NCBI GenBank assembly: GCA_016719575.1
Contig: JADJYV010000013.1
Location: 1,178,001-1,242,000 of the forward strand
DNA length: 64,000 nucleotides
Direction: 5' to 3'
Origin: Pseudobdellovibrionaceae bacterium
GTDB taxonomy: Bacteria; Bdellovibrionota; Bdellovibrionia; Bdellovibrionales; Bdellovibrionaceae
The notes beneath the pieces are model-generated. The model was not told where the DNA came from. It ran no database searches and saw nothing but the letters and a program-made list of their open reading frames with translations. Position 1 is the first letter of the stretch; each line of letters opens with the position of its first letter. A program made the translations under genes and the position numbers. Shown one piece after another: positions 26,579 to 36,263 of the stretch.

Positions 26579-27958
26579 ATGCTCGGAAAAGTACACGTCA
26601 ACAGAACTCTCAACCTGAAAAGAATTCGTTATATTGGCTTTGACATGGACCACACCCTGGTTCGCTACAATAGTGATAATTTCGAAAAGTTATCGCATAC
26701 AACCATGATCGATAAACTTATTAAGGTGAAGGGCTATCCTGAGGCTTTGCGCACGCTCCCATTTGATTACAAGTTCGCCATTCGTGGACTTGTAATTGAT
26801 CGCGATCGTGGAAATATTCTAAAACTAAATCGCTACACAGCAATTCGTGCCAGTTACCATGGCATGAAGCCCCTAGACTTTAAAATTCATCAAAAACTCT
26901 ATAAAAGCACCTATATCGACTTAGGCAATCCTAGTTACATGGCGGTCGATACCTCATTTTCAATTTCGTTCGCCATTTTGTTTGCTCAGATAGTGGACCT
27001 AAAAGATGCGGAGAAAACAAATCCTCAGTATCCGTCCTACGCTCAAATTGCCGACGACGTCCTTGATGCTCTCGATGAGGCCCATCGTGACGGCAGTCTA
27101 AAATCTGAGGTTGCCAAAAACCTTTCTCAATACATCATCAAGGATGAAAGTGTCGCTCGTGGACTCGAAAAGTTCGTCAAGCACGGGAAAAAGATTTTTG
27201 TGCTCACAAATTCAGATTTTCATTACACAAAACTTTTGCTCGACTATGCCATCAATCCCTTTCTTAAATCTCATAAATCTTGGCATGAGCTTTTTGAAAT
27301 CGTTGTCACACTCGCCTCAAAACCAAAGTTCTTCTATGAGGACCAAAAGTTTCTCGTCGTCAATCCACAAGACGGCACCATGACGAATCTAAATCATAAA
27401 TTTGGCCCCGGAATTTACCAAGGTGGGAACGCCAAAAAGTTCACTCTCGATTTGGGTCTTGCTGGAGATGATATTCTTTATATCGGCGACCATATCTATG
27501 GTGACATCCTGCGCTTGAAAAAAGACTGCAACTGGCGAACAGCAATGGTTATAGAAGAGCTCGCTGAGGAAATTGCCAATAACAAATCTGCCGAGCCAAC
27601 CAACCTAGAAATTGAAAATTTAATGCGCAAAAAGGAACCTCTTGAGGATGAACTCACAGAGATGATGACGAAAAAGATCGAAAAACACGCGGATGTTAAT
27701 GAATCGTTGATAGACGGCCTACAAAAGACCATTGCTGAAATCGATTCTCAAATCAGTCAGTTGATCAAAAAACAACAAGCAATGTACAATGGTCACTGGG
27801 GGCAGTTGATGCGAGCAGGCAACGAAGAAAGCTACTTCGCGTACCAGCTAGATCGCTACGCCTGCGTTTATATGACTAAAATTTCGGATCTTTTAGATCT
27901 CTCACCACGCACCTATTTCCGAGCACCTAGGCGGCCTTTGTCACACGAGATTTTTTAG
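26579..27958 (+). CDS. HAD-IG family 5'-nucleotidase
   Basis: A 459-residue HAD-superfamily phosphatase related to the cytosolic purine nucleotidase NT5C2. Motif I FDMDHT is at 21-26 with both catalytic Asp residues, motif II is FVLTNSD, and motif III/IV is YIGDHIYGDI. A helical region at about 340-400 separates the catalytic end from a C-terminal tail (YRAP-type ending). It should dephosphorylate purine mononucleotides such as IMP or GMP. It diverges from the helicase with a 68-base gap. Confidence 0.85.
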   Translation: MLGKVHVNRTLNLKRIRYIGFDMDHTLVRYNSDNFEKLSHTTMIDKLIKVKGYPEALRTLPFDYKFAIRGLVIDRDRGNILKLNRYTAIRASYHGMKPLDFKIHQKLYKSTYIDLGNPSYMAVDTSFSISFAILFAQIVDLKDAEKTNPQYPSYAQIADDVLDALDEAHRDGSLKSEVAKNLSQYIIKDESVARGLEKFVKHGKKIFVLTNSDFHYTKLLLDYAINPFLKSHKSWHELFEIVVTLASKPKFFYEDQKFLVVNPQDGTMTNLNHKFGPGIYQGGNAKKFTLDLGLAGDDILYIGDHIYGDILRLKKDCNWRTAMVIEELAEEIANNKSAEPTNLEIENLMRKKEPLEDELTEMMTKKIEKHADVNESLIDGLQKTIAEIDSQISQLIKKQQAMYNGHWGQLMRAGNEESYFAYQLDRYACVYMTKISDLLDLSPRTYFRAPRRPLSHEIF

Positions 27959-27974
27959 GGATAGCAAAGACTGA

Positions 27975-28712
27975 CTATAAAGCTTTTGCCTCAGGGGCGT
28001 TGAATAAAATCAGATAGTCCCGCTCGCCGACGAGATCCATCAATCCCTCAAACTTCTGAGGATTTGATTTCTTGCGATAAACTAAGCGAGCTTTGTTTTG
28101 AACGGCGCAGCCAAGAGCTCCTGTTCCTTGGCGATCATTGACTCCCATAACACAAAGAAGCTCTTGCTTCTGTTCTTGCTCAGAATTTCGCGGAAAGCCG
28201 GCCAAAGAAAAACTTGCTGGTTGCAGATCTGATTTCTGCTTAATCAGACTGGCGGGGCTCTCTTTAAGAAGTTGAGATCCATATATTGAGGGTACAATCG
28301 CTGCCATCCGAAGCCCCTGACTTAGCGCTTTTTTTGCTCCTTCAATAAAACGATCCGTATCCTTCATAAAATTCACTCTCACAGCACCTGGAAACATATC
28401 AACAACGCCAGGTAGATCTGGATCGACAACCAAAACCTGATACTGCAAGCCTGGCAGGCTGCTTTCGGCCAAAAATGCCTTCCACACTTCAAGGTCATAG
28501 GAGCGGCCCGGCATTACACCTAACAGCACGATGGGAGAACTTTTTAGCTCCTGGTTTAATCTTAAAATGACGGCTTTGGCGAGGTCAGAGGGGGCCTCAA
28601 AATGGCTATAGGTGATCTTGGGAATGGTTTTAGGTTGAATACCAAAATAAATAGAAAATCCAATACCAGAGGCTAAAATCACCGCAGCAGAAATCCAGTA
28701 GATATATTTCAT
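27975..28712 (-). CDS. membrane-anchored or periplasmic protein of unknown function
   Basis: A 245-residue protein with an N-terminal span or uncleaved signal (IYWISAAVILASGIGFSIYFGI). The rest is soluble and predicted periplasmic, with alternating strands and helices (VLLGVMPGRSYDLEVW, QVLVVDPDLPGVVDMFPG, GLRMAAIVPSIYGSQLL) that recall the fold of periplasmic-binding or ABC-substrate proteins; this is only a resemblance. It is divergent from the pan operon (129-base gap). Confidence 0.6.
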   Translation of the reverse strand: MKYIYWISAAVILASGIGFSIYFGIQPKTIPKITYSHFEAPSDLAKAVILRLNQELKSSPIVLLGVMPGRSYDLEVWKAFLAESSLPGLQYQVLVVDPDLPGVVDMFPGAVRVNFMKDTDRFIEGAKKALSQGLRMAAIVPSIYGSQLLKESPASLIKQKSDLQPASFSLAGFPRNSEQEQKQELLCVMGVNDRQGTGALGCAVQNKARLVYRKKSNPQKFEGLMDLVGERDYLILFNAPEAKAL

Positions 28713-28841
28713 GAGCAGGGGTTAGCACCTCTGATGCGAGTTATCAAGTTTTGATTGTTTTTGTTGAGAAATGTCGCTAGTTTGTGCAACTCTTATTTTT
28801 AAGGACTTGATCAGGGTTTTTACCAGACAGGTACCAGGTGT

Positions 28842-29567
28842 ATGAATAAATATTTAATAATTGGTGCAGGCAAACTTGCTAAGCACTTAGAACATTATCT
28901 GAAGTTCCTCGATTGCTCTGTGACGAGCTGGGATCGCTCCCAAGACCCGCATTTATTTAATTCAAAATTGCACGACGCCACCCATATTCTCCTAGCCATT
29001 TCAGACTCCGCACTTAAAAACTTCTATTGCAAATATCTTGATGGCTTAGAAAAAACTGTCGTCCATTTTTCTGGGGCTTTGCATGTCGACGGAATGATTG
29101 CGGCGCACCCGCTCATGACCTTCGGACCACAACTCTACGAACTTGAAATGTATCGACGAATTCATTTTGTACTGACCGGCGCAGCTTCGCTACAAACGGC
29201 CATCCCGGATCTTCCCAATTCATTTTCTCTGCTGAGTTCCGAAAAAAAATCACTCTACCATGCCCTCTGTGTCATGGCCGGGAATTTTCCAATTATTCTA
29301 TGGCAAAAAATGTTTTTTGAATTTGAAAAATTGGGAATTTCTACCGAAGCACCGCGGGTTTATTTAGAGGCGGCACTCAAGAATTCTTTGCAAAACCCGC
29401 AAACAGCTCTGACCGGACCACTTGCGCGCAAAGACCGGACCACAATTCAAAAAAATATTGAAGCTCTTGAAAATGATCCTTTTCAAGAAATTTATTTGGC
29501 CTTTGTTAAGACAATAGCCCCCGAACTTTTAACGACAGAACCTTTAGAGAATGAGAGATCGCTATGA
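28842..29567 (+). CDS. panG: Rossmann-fold/DUF2520 protein, probable PanG-type ketopantoate reductase
   Basis: A 241-residue protein with an N-terminal dinucleotide loop, YLIIGAGKLAKHL, HILLAISDSAL, VVHFSGALHVDGMIAAHPLMTF and a helical C-terminal domain, the layout of the Rossmann plus DUF2520 family. The start overlaps nothing, and its end makes a 4-base overlap with panB. In Francisella a protein of this family (PanG) is known to reduce ketopantoate in place of PanE. The position directly before panB and panC, with no panE in view, supports the same role here. Function is inferred. Confidence 0.7.
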   Translation: MNKYLIIGAGKLAKHLEHYLKFLDCSVTSWDRSQDPHLFNSKLHDATHILLAISDSALKNFYCKYLDGLEKTVVHFSGALHVDGMIAAHPLMTFGPQLYELEMYRRIHFVLTGAASLQTAIPDLPNSFSLLSSEKKSLYHALCVMAGNFPIILWQKMFFEFEKLGISTEAPRVYLEAALKNSLQNPQTALTGPLARKDRTTIQKNIEALENDPFQEIYLAFVKTIAPELLTTEPLENERSL

Positions 29568-30352
29568 CTATTCTTGATCTTCACGAAAAAAAACAAAATG
29601 GTAAGAAAATCTCTATGATCACTTGCTATGACTACACCTTTGCACAAATATTGAACTCGACAGATATTGATTGCCTCCTGGTCGGGGACAGTCTTGCTAT
29701 GGTTATGCATGGATACCCGACAACTTTAAATGCCTCCATCGAAATGATGGTCTTGCATACCGCCGCTGTCGTTAAGGGCGCTCCACAAAAACTTGTCGTT
29801 GGCGATCTCCCTTTTCTTTCTTATCGCAAATCCTTGTCTGAAAACATGTCCTGTGTCGAGCAAATCACCAAAGCCGGCGCTCAGGCCGTCAAGCTCGAAG
29901 GAGCTTTGGGCAATATCGATTTTATCAAACACTGCGTAGATTCAGGCGTGCCCGTCATGGGCCACCTCGGACTGACGCCACAATCAATTCATCAACTCGG
30001 AGGCTTCAAGGTTCAGGGGCGAGACGAAAAAGCAAAAAAACTCATATTCGAACATGCCTTGCAATTGCAAGATGCGGGTTGCTTCAGCCTCGTTCTCGAA
30101 TGTGTGCCCTCTGATCTTGCTAAGCAAATTACGCAGGAGTTAAATATTCCGACCATTGGCATCGGAGCCGGTGTGGATTGCGATGGTCAAGTGTTGGTTC
30201 TCCAGGACATGCTTGGAATGAATCAAGGTTTTTCCCCGAAGTTTTTGCGAAAATACTTTAATGGGGCTGAAGAACTTAAAAAGGCTTTTAATCAATATCA
30301 CCACGATGTTGTTAATGGTCAGTTTCCAAATCAGAAAGAGAGTTACTCATGA
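29564..30352 (+). CDS. panB: ketopantoate hydroxymethyltransferase
   Basis: Adds a hydroxymethyl group from methylene-tetrahydrofolate to 2-oxoisovalerate, the first step of pantothenate synthesis. Seen are SMITCYDYTFAQIL, the Mg-binding LLVGDSLAMVMHGYPTT, VVGDLPFLSY, AVKLEGA, GHLGLTPQS and PTIGIGAGVDCDGQVLV. The 262 residues match the family. ATGA-type 4-base overlaps link it to panG and panC. Confidence 0.95.
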   Translation: MTILDLHEKKQNGKKISMITCYDYTFAQILNSTDIDCLLVGDSLAMVMHGYPTTLNASIEMMVLHTAAVVKGAPQKLVVGDLPFLSYRKSLSENMSCVEQITKAGAQAVKLEGALGNIDFIKHCVDSGVPVMGHLGLTPQSIHQLGGFKVQGRDEKAKKLIFEHALQLQDAGCFSLVLECVPSDLAKQITQELNIPTIGIGAGVDCDGQVLVLQDMLGMNQGFSPKFLRKYFNGAEELKKAFNQYHHDVVNGQFPNQKESYS

Positions 30353-31107
30353 TTCGCGTGATACGCAACCCGCAAGAGTTTAAGCAATGGCGCCGTGAAC
30401 AGGCTGGACTGACTGTTGGGTTTGTCCCAACAATGGGGGCCCTCCACTCGGGTCACGGCGCTTTGCTCGACAGATGCCGACAAGAAAATGAAATCAGTGT
30501 GCTTAGTATTTTTGTAAATCCTACGCAATTTAATGATCCAAAAGATTTCGAAAAGTACCCAACCACCTGGGACGCAGATCTCAAGTTTGCGGAAGAGCAT
30601 AATGTCGATGTCATTTTTTATCCTAGATTTGAAGAAATGTATCCGGATAGCTATCACTACAAAGTGTCCGAAAACGAGTTTAGTAAAAACTTATGTGGCC
30701 GAAATCGACCGGGCCATTTTGATGGCGTTCTTTCGGTCGTCATGAAACTTTTCAATATTGTATCTCCTACAAAAGCCTATTTTGGAGAAAAAGATTTTCA
30801 ACAACTCACTCTGGTGCAAGGCATGGTCCGTGCCTTTTTTCTTGATCTCATTGTCGTATCTGTCCCCACGGTCAGAGAGTCGACCGGCCTAGCGCTGAGC
30901 TCTCGCAACCTAAGGCTAACTGAGGAAGAAAAACTCAAGGCACCATCACTATTCAAATCCTTGAAGGAGGCAAAAAATGCAAGCGAGGCCGCCTCTCATT
31001 TAACGGAATTGGGCTTCAAAGTTGATTATGTGACTGACATAAGAGGGCGCCGTTATGTGGCAGCCTATTTAGGTGACGTGAGGTTGATTGACAATGTCCA
31101 ACTCTAA
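30349..31107 (+). CDS. panC: pantothenate synthetase
   Basis: Joins pantoate and beta-alanine with ATP. The HIGH-like motif is PTMGALHSGHGALL at about 25-38; SIFVNPTQFN, FYPRFEEMYP, RPGHFDGVLSVVMKLFNIV, YFGEKDFQQL and the KMSKS-like LSSRN are present. At 252 residues it is slightly short because the C-terminal region is trimmed. It overlaps panB by 4 bases and coaBC by 14 bases. Confidence 0.95.
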   Translation: MIRVIRNPQEFKQWRREQAGLTVGFVPTMGALHSGHGALLDRCRQENEISVLSIFVNPTQFNDPKDFEKYPTTWDADLKFAEEHNVDVIFYPRFEEMYPDSYHYKVSENEFSKNLCGRNRPGHFDGVLSVVMKLFNIVSPTKAYFGEKDFQQLTLVQGMVRAFFLDLIVVSVPTVRESTGLALSSRNLRLTEEEKLKAPSLFKSLKEAKNASEAASHLTELGFKVDYVTDIRGRRYVAAYLGDVRLIDNVQL

Positions 31108-32356
31108 AATTTTATTTCTTTTAACTGGGTCCATCGCCTGCTACAAGGCCTGCCAAATTTTATCACGGGTGGTTCAGGCGGGACATGAGGTGCAAGTCGT
31201 TGCCTCTCCTGCGGCCCTTCAGTTTGTCGGCAACGCCACTTTTGAGGGGCTTACCGGAAAAAGCGTGATCAGTGATTTGTATGCACCGGGCAATGTCATG
31301 GAGCACATCCATCTAATGAGATGGGCCGATCTCATTGTTGTGGCTCCGGCGACGGCCAATTACATAAATAAAATTGCCAGAGGTGTTGGCGATGACCTTC
31401 TAACGACCTTGTTTCTTGCACACGATTTTAAAAAGCCTTTTCTGGTAGCCCCGGCAATGAACAGCAGCATGCTTGAACATCCAATCACGCAAGAGTCGCT
31501 GCAAAAACTCAAAGACATCGGAATCTCTGTCCTCGATTCCGCATCCGGAATCCTCGCTTGTGGTGAAGTCGGCGCTGGCAAACTTCTCGATCCTGACTCC
31601 ATCTTCACGCAAATTCAGAAATCTTTACCTTTCACCGAAGAGAGAAGCCCAAAATCTTCTCCAGCACCGCAAAAAATTGCCGACGGATTTTTAGTATTAA
31701 TCACTGCGGGTGGAACAGTGGAACCTATTGATGATGTGCGAACCTTGACGAATACGAGTCTCGGAACGACAGGAATAAAATTGGCGGAGTTCCTCACGGA
31801 TTTTGGTGCGAACGTGCACCTCCTTCGTGCCGCTTCGACCCCCTCAGCTGATGCTCGTATAAAACAAAGCACATTTTCGACTTTTGAATCGCTCCAGAGC
31901 AGCGTGCGCGATCTTATTAGAGTTCACAAATTTGATCTTATTATTCATGCGGCAGCTGTGAGTGATTTTTCGGTCGAATCAATAGAAATCAATGGCAAAA
32001 AGTATAGTCCTAGCACCGTTGCCAAAATCGAATCCTCCGACAAGTTAGCTATCTACTTCAAGAATAATCCTAAGATTGTCGACGAGATAAAGGAACTGAG
32101 TGCTAACAAAAATGCAAAGCTAATTGCCTTTAAGTTGACCAGCAACGCCACCCCTGATGAGCGAGATGCAGCCGTCCAAAAACTATTATCCCATTCGCAT
32201 GCTGACTACATTGTACATAACGACAAGACTGACATTGACAAAATAAAGCAAATTCATCGATTCACACTGTATGGTAAGAACCAGAAAACACCCCTCGACA
32301 ACATCGAATCACTTGCTAGCAAAATCGCTCAAATTTATCTAAAGGAGTCCTTATGA
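31094..32356 (+). CDS. coaBC: bifunctional phosphopantothenoylcysteine decarboxylase / phosphopantothenate-cysteine ligase
   Basis: Makes 4'-phosphopantetheine from phosphopantothenate. The N-terminal FMN-dependent CoaC half has GSIACYKACQI, the catalytic His in EHIHLMRWADL, VVAPATANYI, PAMNSSM and the Cys flap LACGEVGAGKL. The CoaB half has ITAGGTVEPIDDVRTLTN and HAAAVSDF. I chose the ATG at 31094; a TTG six bases earlier is the alternative. It overlaps the end of panC and its last 4 bases overlap coaX. Confidence 0.94.
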   Translation: MSNSKILFLLTGSIACYKACQILSRVVQAGHEVQVVASPAALQFVGNATFEGLTGKSVISDLYAPGNVMEHIHLMRWADLIVVAPATANYINKIARGVGDDLLTTLFLAHDFKKPFLVAPAMNSSMLEHPITQESLQKLKDIGISVLDSASGILACGEVGAGKLLDPDSIFTQIQKSLPFTEERSPKSSPAPQKIADGFLVLITAGGTVEPIDDVRTLTNTSLGTTGIKLAEFLTDFGANVHLLRAASTPSADARIKQSTFSTFESLQSSVRDLIRVHKFDLIIHAAAVSDFSVESIEINGKKYSPSTVAKIESSDKLAIYFKNNPKIVDEIKELSANKNAKLIAFKLTSNATPDERDAAVQKLLSHSHADYIVHNDKTDIDKIKQIHRFTLYGKNQKTPLDNIESLASKIAQIYLKESL

Positions 32357-33123
32357 TCCTCGCTCTCGACGTTGGGAACAGCCAAATTTATGGTGGCGTC
32401 TTCGAAAACGAAAAGATGCTGCTTTCATTTCGCAGAAACTCAAAACAGGGGTCGTCTTCGGACGAAGTTGGTGTCTTTCTTAGAACTGTCCTAAGAGAAA
32501 ATGATATTGATCCAAAAAGCGTCAAGCAAATTGCTTTCTGCTCCGTCGTCCCAGACGTGATTTACTCTCTCAAGGGGGCCTGCAAAAAGTACTTTGATAT
32601 CAACCCCTTTATTCTACAAGCAGGAGTCAAAACGGGCCTCAAAATTAAGTACCGCAATCCCGTCGAAGTCGGAGCCGATCGCATTGCCAATACAATTGCA
32701 GCTACTCAACTCTATCCAAATAAAAATCTTGTGATTGTAGATCTTGGAACTGCGACCACCTTCTGCGCCGTCTCGAAAGACAAGGACTACCTCGGTGGCT
32801 CTATCGTCGCTGGTCTCAAACTAAGTATGGAGTCTCTCGAAGCAAAGACGTCAAAACTACCAACGGTCGAAATAGTTCCGATGACAGAAGCTCTTGGTCG
32901 CTCCACAATCGAAAGCATTCAGTCCGGACTCTACTATGGTCACATCGGTACCATCAAAGAAATCAGCGAACGAATCTCTAAGGAATGCTTTGCTGGTGAT
33001 AAGCCGTTCATTATCGGCACGGGAGGATTCGCGAATCTCTTTGAAAAAGAAAAAGTCTTTAACGTTGTCCACTCTGACCTTGTTCTTAAAGGCCTCCTCT
33101 ACTCTTTAAAAATGAATACATAA
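32353..33123 (+). CDS. coaX: type III pantothenate kinase
   Basis: Phosphorylates pantothenate with ATP and a monovalent cation; it is not feedback-inhibited by CoA in known members. The ASKHA-type motifs are LALDVGNSQIYGG at 3-15, CSVVPDV, GADRIANTIAA, VIVDLGTATTFCAV and IIGTGGFA. The length of 256 fits. It overlaps coaBC by 4 bases, so kinase and ligase are translated together. Confidence 0.94.
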   Translation: MILALDVGNSQIYGGVFENEKMLLSFRRNSKQGSSSDEVGVFLRTVLRENDIDPKSVKQIAFCSVVPDVIYSLKGACKKYFDINPFILQAGVKTGLKIKYRNPVEVGADRIANTIAATQLYPNKNLVIVDLGTATTFCAVSKDKDYLGGSIVAGLKLSMESLEAKTSKLPTVEIVPMTEALGRSTIESIQSGLYYGHIGTIKEISERISKECFAGDKPFIIGTGGFANLFEKEKVFNVVHSDLVLKGLLYSLKMNT

Positions 33124-33146
33124 AAAGTCCTAACTGGAGATGCAAC

Positions 33147-33515
33147 ATGATGAATGTCACAATGATGAAATGCAAAATTCACCGAGCCACCGTCACCGAT
33201 GCGGATCTGAATTATGAAGGGTCAGTTTCGATCGACCCCGTTCTTATTAAAAATGCAGGGCTTTTTCTTAACGAACGTGTCGACATCTACAATTGCAATA
33301 ATGGCGCCCGCTTTTCAACCTATGTCATTGAAGGCAAACCCGGTGAAGTCTGTCTTAATGGAGCCGCCGCCCGACACGTCCATAGAGGTGACTTAGTCAT
33401 CATTGTGGCGTATTGTGGAATGCCGGCATCAGAAGCTACAGATCATAAGCCTACCGTCGTTTTTGTTGACGATAAAAATCGCATAAAGGAAATTCGCGAG
33501 GAACGAAAACACTAA
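33147..33515 (+). CDS. panD: aspartate 1-decarboxylase proenzyme
   Basis: Makes beta-alanine for PanC after self-cleavage that creates a pyruvoyl group. The cleavage site is the Gly-Ser bond in LNYEGSVSID, following KIHRATVTDAD; NGAAARHVHRGD and IIVAYCGM are also typical. Start MMNVTMMK may vary by a few residues because several ATGs are close together; GGAG lies upstream of 33147. It closes the pan/coa cluster, 23 bases after coaX and 2 bases before the ABC-F gene. Confidence 0.94.
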   Translation: MMNVTMMKCKIHRATVTDADLNYEGSVSIDPVLIKNAGLFLNERVDIYNCNNGARFSTYVIEGKPGEVCLNGAAARHVHRGDLVIIVAYCGMPASEATDHKPTVVFVDDKNRIKEIREERKH

Positions 33516-33517
33516 TT

Positions 33518-35368
33518 ATGGCATTAACGCTTATACAACTCCAAAATGGCACAAAAGGTTACGGGTCGCGCAAACTTTTCGATTCAGCCAGCTTCGCAGT
33601 TAACGAGGGTGAACACATTGGAGTCATTGGCCCCAATGGGGCCGGCAAAACGACTCTATTTAAAATTTTAGCGAATCAAGAAATGTTAGATGAAGGGCAG
33701 GTAACACGATCTCAGCAACTTCGCCTCGGCTACCTCGAGCAAGAGGCCGAATGGAACCTCGATGAGATTGTTGAATTCTACTTGGAGCATAACTGTCTAA
33801 AGCCCATTTGGGAGTTGAAACAGTTGGGTCTCCGCTTAGGACTTACCGAAACACATTTTGCCTCAAAGCTCAATCAGCTCAGTGGCGGATATCGCATGCG
33901 GATTAAGCTTCTATTTCTTATTGGGCAAGAGCCGAATCTTCTACTTCTGGACGAGCCAACAAACTTTTTAGACCTAGAAACTCTTTTGGTTTTCGAAAAT
34001 TTTCTACAAAATTTTTCGGGTGCTCTGCTTATGATTTCTCACGATCGAGAATTCCTCAGGCGAACGACAGACCACATCGTCGAAGTCGAAGCTGGAGAAA
34101 TTACAAAATTCGCCGGAAACCTAGACGACTATTTTGAACAAAAAGAAATGCTCCAAGAAATATTGCAAAAGCAGGTCCTCAATCAAGAGGCAAAGAAAAA
34201 ATCTATTATGGATTTTGTTACACGCTTTGGCGCCAAGGCCACCAAAGCCAAACAAGCGCAAAGTCGCCTTCGCACTCTTGAAAAAATGGAGAAAATCGAG
34301 CTAAAAAATATACCCCTGAGAGCAACGATTCAAATTCCAGAACCCGCAAAGACCGGAAAAGAAATCCTCAACTTATCAAATGCAGACTGCGGCTACTTCG
34401 GAAAAACTATACTCACAAATGTTAATCTTCGCCTCGAACGCGGCAAACATATTGGAATCGTTGGCGTCAATGGTGCCGGCAAATCTACTTTGTTAAAATC
34501 GCTTGGTTCGCAGATACCATTATTAAATGGTCACCTCTCTTACGGCTCCAATGTCAGCCTTGCTTATTTTTCGCAGCATATTTCGGAACAACTTAATCCC
34601 GAATGGACCGTCTACGAATGTCTGACCCACGCGGCCCACCAGTCAGTTCTGCAGCAAGAGGTTTTGAATATAGCTGGCTCACTCCTTTTTGCAGGCGAAA
34701 ATGTACAGAAAAGGGTCAAGGTTCTTTCCGGCGGAGAAAAATCCAGAGTGGCGCTAGGGCAAATCCTTCTTAAAAAATCCCCGTTTTTATTGCTCGACGA
34801 GCCCACCAATCATTTAGATTTCGAAACTGTGGAGGCCCTAACTGAAGCCCTCGCAAAATATGATGGCAGTATTATTACCGTTAGCCACGATCGCGCCTTT
34901 ATAAGCCGAGTGGCAAATCAAATTTTAGAGATTAAGAATGGCGACCTTCATCTCTACCCTGGAACTTACGACGAATATGTTTGGAGTCTTCAAAAAGGTT
35001 ACCTCTCTGAAAGCAATCAAGCAGATCAAGTCAAAAAGCAACAAAACGAATTTATACGCACGTCCTTGCCCGCCAGCGGCACTAGCAAATTTAATTATAA
35101 AGAAGAAAAGAAGCGCCTCGAAAGCTCTTTGAAGAAGCAGCAAAAGGAAATGTTAGATCTTGAAAATAAGATTGCTGGCTTAACTAAAAAACAATTTGAG
35201 TTGACCGAATCTTTGATGTCCAATTCAGGGCTTGAAGCACAACACATATCAAAAGAGCTACGTCTGCTTTCCGAAGACATTATTAACTTAGAAGAAAAGT
35301 TGATTTCAGCAATGGTAGAGCAAGAAGACACGCAAATGAAGATTCAAACACTCATATCGGCGGACTAA
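33518..35368 (+). CDS. ABC-F family ATPase
   Basis: A 616-residue protein with two ABC ATPase domains and no membrane spans. The Walker A sites are GPNGAGKTT near 38-46 and GVNGAGKST near 318; the signatures are LSGGYRMR and LSGGEKSR; the Walker B regions read LLLLDEPTNFLD and LLLDEPTNHLD. A charged linker (about 215-270) and a C-terminal coiled coil (about 525-600, SLKKQQKEMLDLENKI) match the ribosome-acting Uup/YheS-type members. Likely role in translation. It follows panD by 2 bases and is probably cotranscribed, with no functional link known. Confidence 0.88.
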   Translation: MALTLIQLQNGTKGYGSRKLFDSASFAVNEGEHIGVIGPNGAGKTTLFKILANQEMLDEGQVTRSQQLRLGYLEQEAEWNLDEIVEFYLEHNCLKPIWELKQLGLRLGLTETHFASKLNQLSGGYRMRIKLLFLIGQEPNLLLLDEPTNFLDLETLLVFENFLQNFSGALLMISHDREFLRRTTDHIVEVEAGEITKFAGNLDDYFEQKEMLQEILQKQVLNQEAKKKSIMDFVTRFGAKATKAKQAQSRLRTLEKMEKIELKNIPLRATIQIPEPAKTGKEILNLSNADCGYFGKTILTNVNLRLERGKHIGIVGVNGAGKSTLLKSLGSQIPLLNGHLSYGSNVSLAYFSQHISEQLNPEWTVYECLTHAAHQSVLQQEVLNIAGSLLFAGENVQKRVKVLSGGEKSRVALGQILLKKSPFLLLDEPTNHLDFETVEALTEALAKYDGSIITVSHDRAFISRVANQILEIKNGDLHLYPGTYDEYVWSLQKGYLSESNQADQVKKQQNEFIRTSLPASGTSKFNYKEEKKRLESSLKKQQKEMLDLENKIAGLTKKQFELTESLMSNSGLEAQHISKELRLLSEDIINLEEKLISAMVEQEDTQMKIQTLISAD

Positions 35369-36204
35369 GACTCTTCTGCAATACCATACACCACGTCTTC
35401 ATTGACGGGTGCAGCTGGCCTAAATTTACTTTTGACTGCCGTATAGGCTCTCTCGGCTACAAGCCGACGATCTGTATGGGGCTCAGCATAGATCGGATCT
35501 AAAAACTCAACCTCTGCGGTAATAGACTTTGCGGTAAGACTTTTCCACATCGCTTGCGCAAAGGTCATATCTCCATACCAACAAACATGATCTCGAGTTT
35601 TAAGAGAAAATTTTTCGCCATTAATTTCAATATAGTTCACAACTCCGGGCTGAATAGGTCGTCCTGCATGTGGAGCTGACATCAAGAGGGTTTTTTTAAA
35701 GGGCAAAACCTGCTCGCCATTTGACGAAGTTGCTTCGGGATACAACACAATATTGAAACCCTCTTTCATCGCCTCAACCAAGCTCTCTAGTTCATTCATA
35801 ATTCCAATGCGGCTTCGCCGCTCAACAAAAATACATCCACCCATTTCACAAATGGCACCTAAAATCGGAGTCTCCCGCATTTCTTGCGAGGTTATAAATA
35901 GCGCCGGGATCAGAGAAGAAATCACAAAAATATCCACAAACCCCATATGGTTTCCCACATAGAGAAAATTAGAATCTGAAACAGGTTGTCCTTTTACGAC
36001 TATCTGAAGATCAAAAGTTCGCGAAATTAATCTACAATAAAATTGAATATTTTTTGAGTAGGCCTGTCGCTGCAAACGACGATCGTGGCGGTGTCTTACT
36101 TTTAAATAGAATGCGCGAATTAAAAACGCTTTAACAACAAAAACAGCACCGATAAGTCTGAGGATCCCACGGAGTCCAGCTTGTATCTCTTTCACAGCGT
36201 TCAA
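35365..36204 (-). CDS. plsC: 1-acyl-glycerol-3-phosphate acyltransferase (PlsC family)
   Basis: Membrane-associated acyltransferase. The HX4D catalytic motif is in GNHMGFVD, followed by GGCIFVERR and the substrate-binding LYPEATSSNG. An N-terminal amphipathic or hydrophobic helix (GILRLIGAVFVVKAFLI) fits membrane attachment. The length of 279 is normal. The acceptor could be lysophosphatidic acid or another lyso-lipid. It comes last in the tesA-ABC-sua5-plsC minus-strand group, 59 bases after sua5. Confidence 0.85.
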   Translation of the reverse strand: MNAVKEIQAGLRGILRLIGAVFVVKAFLIRAFYLKVRHRHDRRLQRQAYSKNIQFYCRLISRTFDLQIVVKGQPVSDSNFLYVGNHMGFVDIFVISSLIPALFITSQEMRETPILGAICEMGGCIFVERRSRIGIMNELESLVEAMKEGFNIVLYPEATSSNGEQVLPFKKTLLMSAPHAGRPIQPGVVNYIEINGEKFSLKTRDHVCWYGDMTFAQAMWKSLTAKSITAEVEFLDPIYAEPHTDRRLVAERAYTAVKSKFRPAAPVNEDVVYGIAEES

Positions 36205-36263
36205 TTTAATCTTTTCTTTACGAAATCGTCAAGAAATCTATCGATTTAAGCCCCCGCTAAAAT

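Noticed and set aside
28820..28841. Operator at the GGTACC-containing sequence before panG
   Set aside because: Only a 6-base palindrome; it occurs by chance often enough and no second copy is near.
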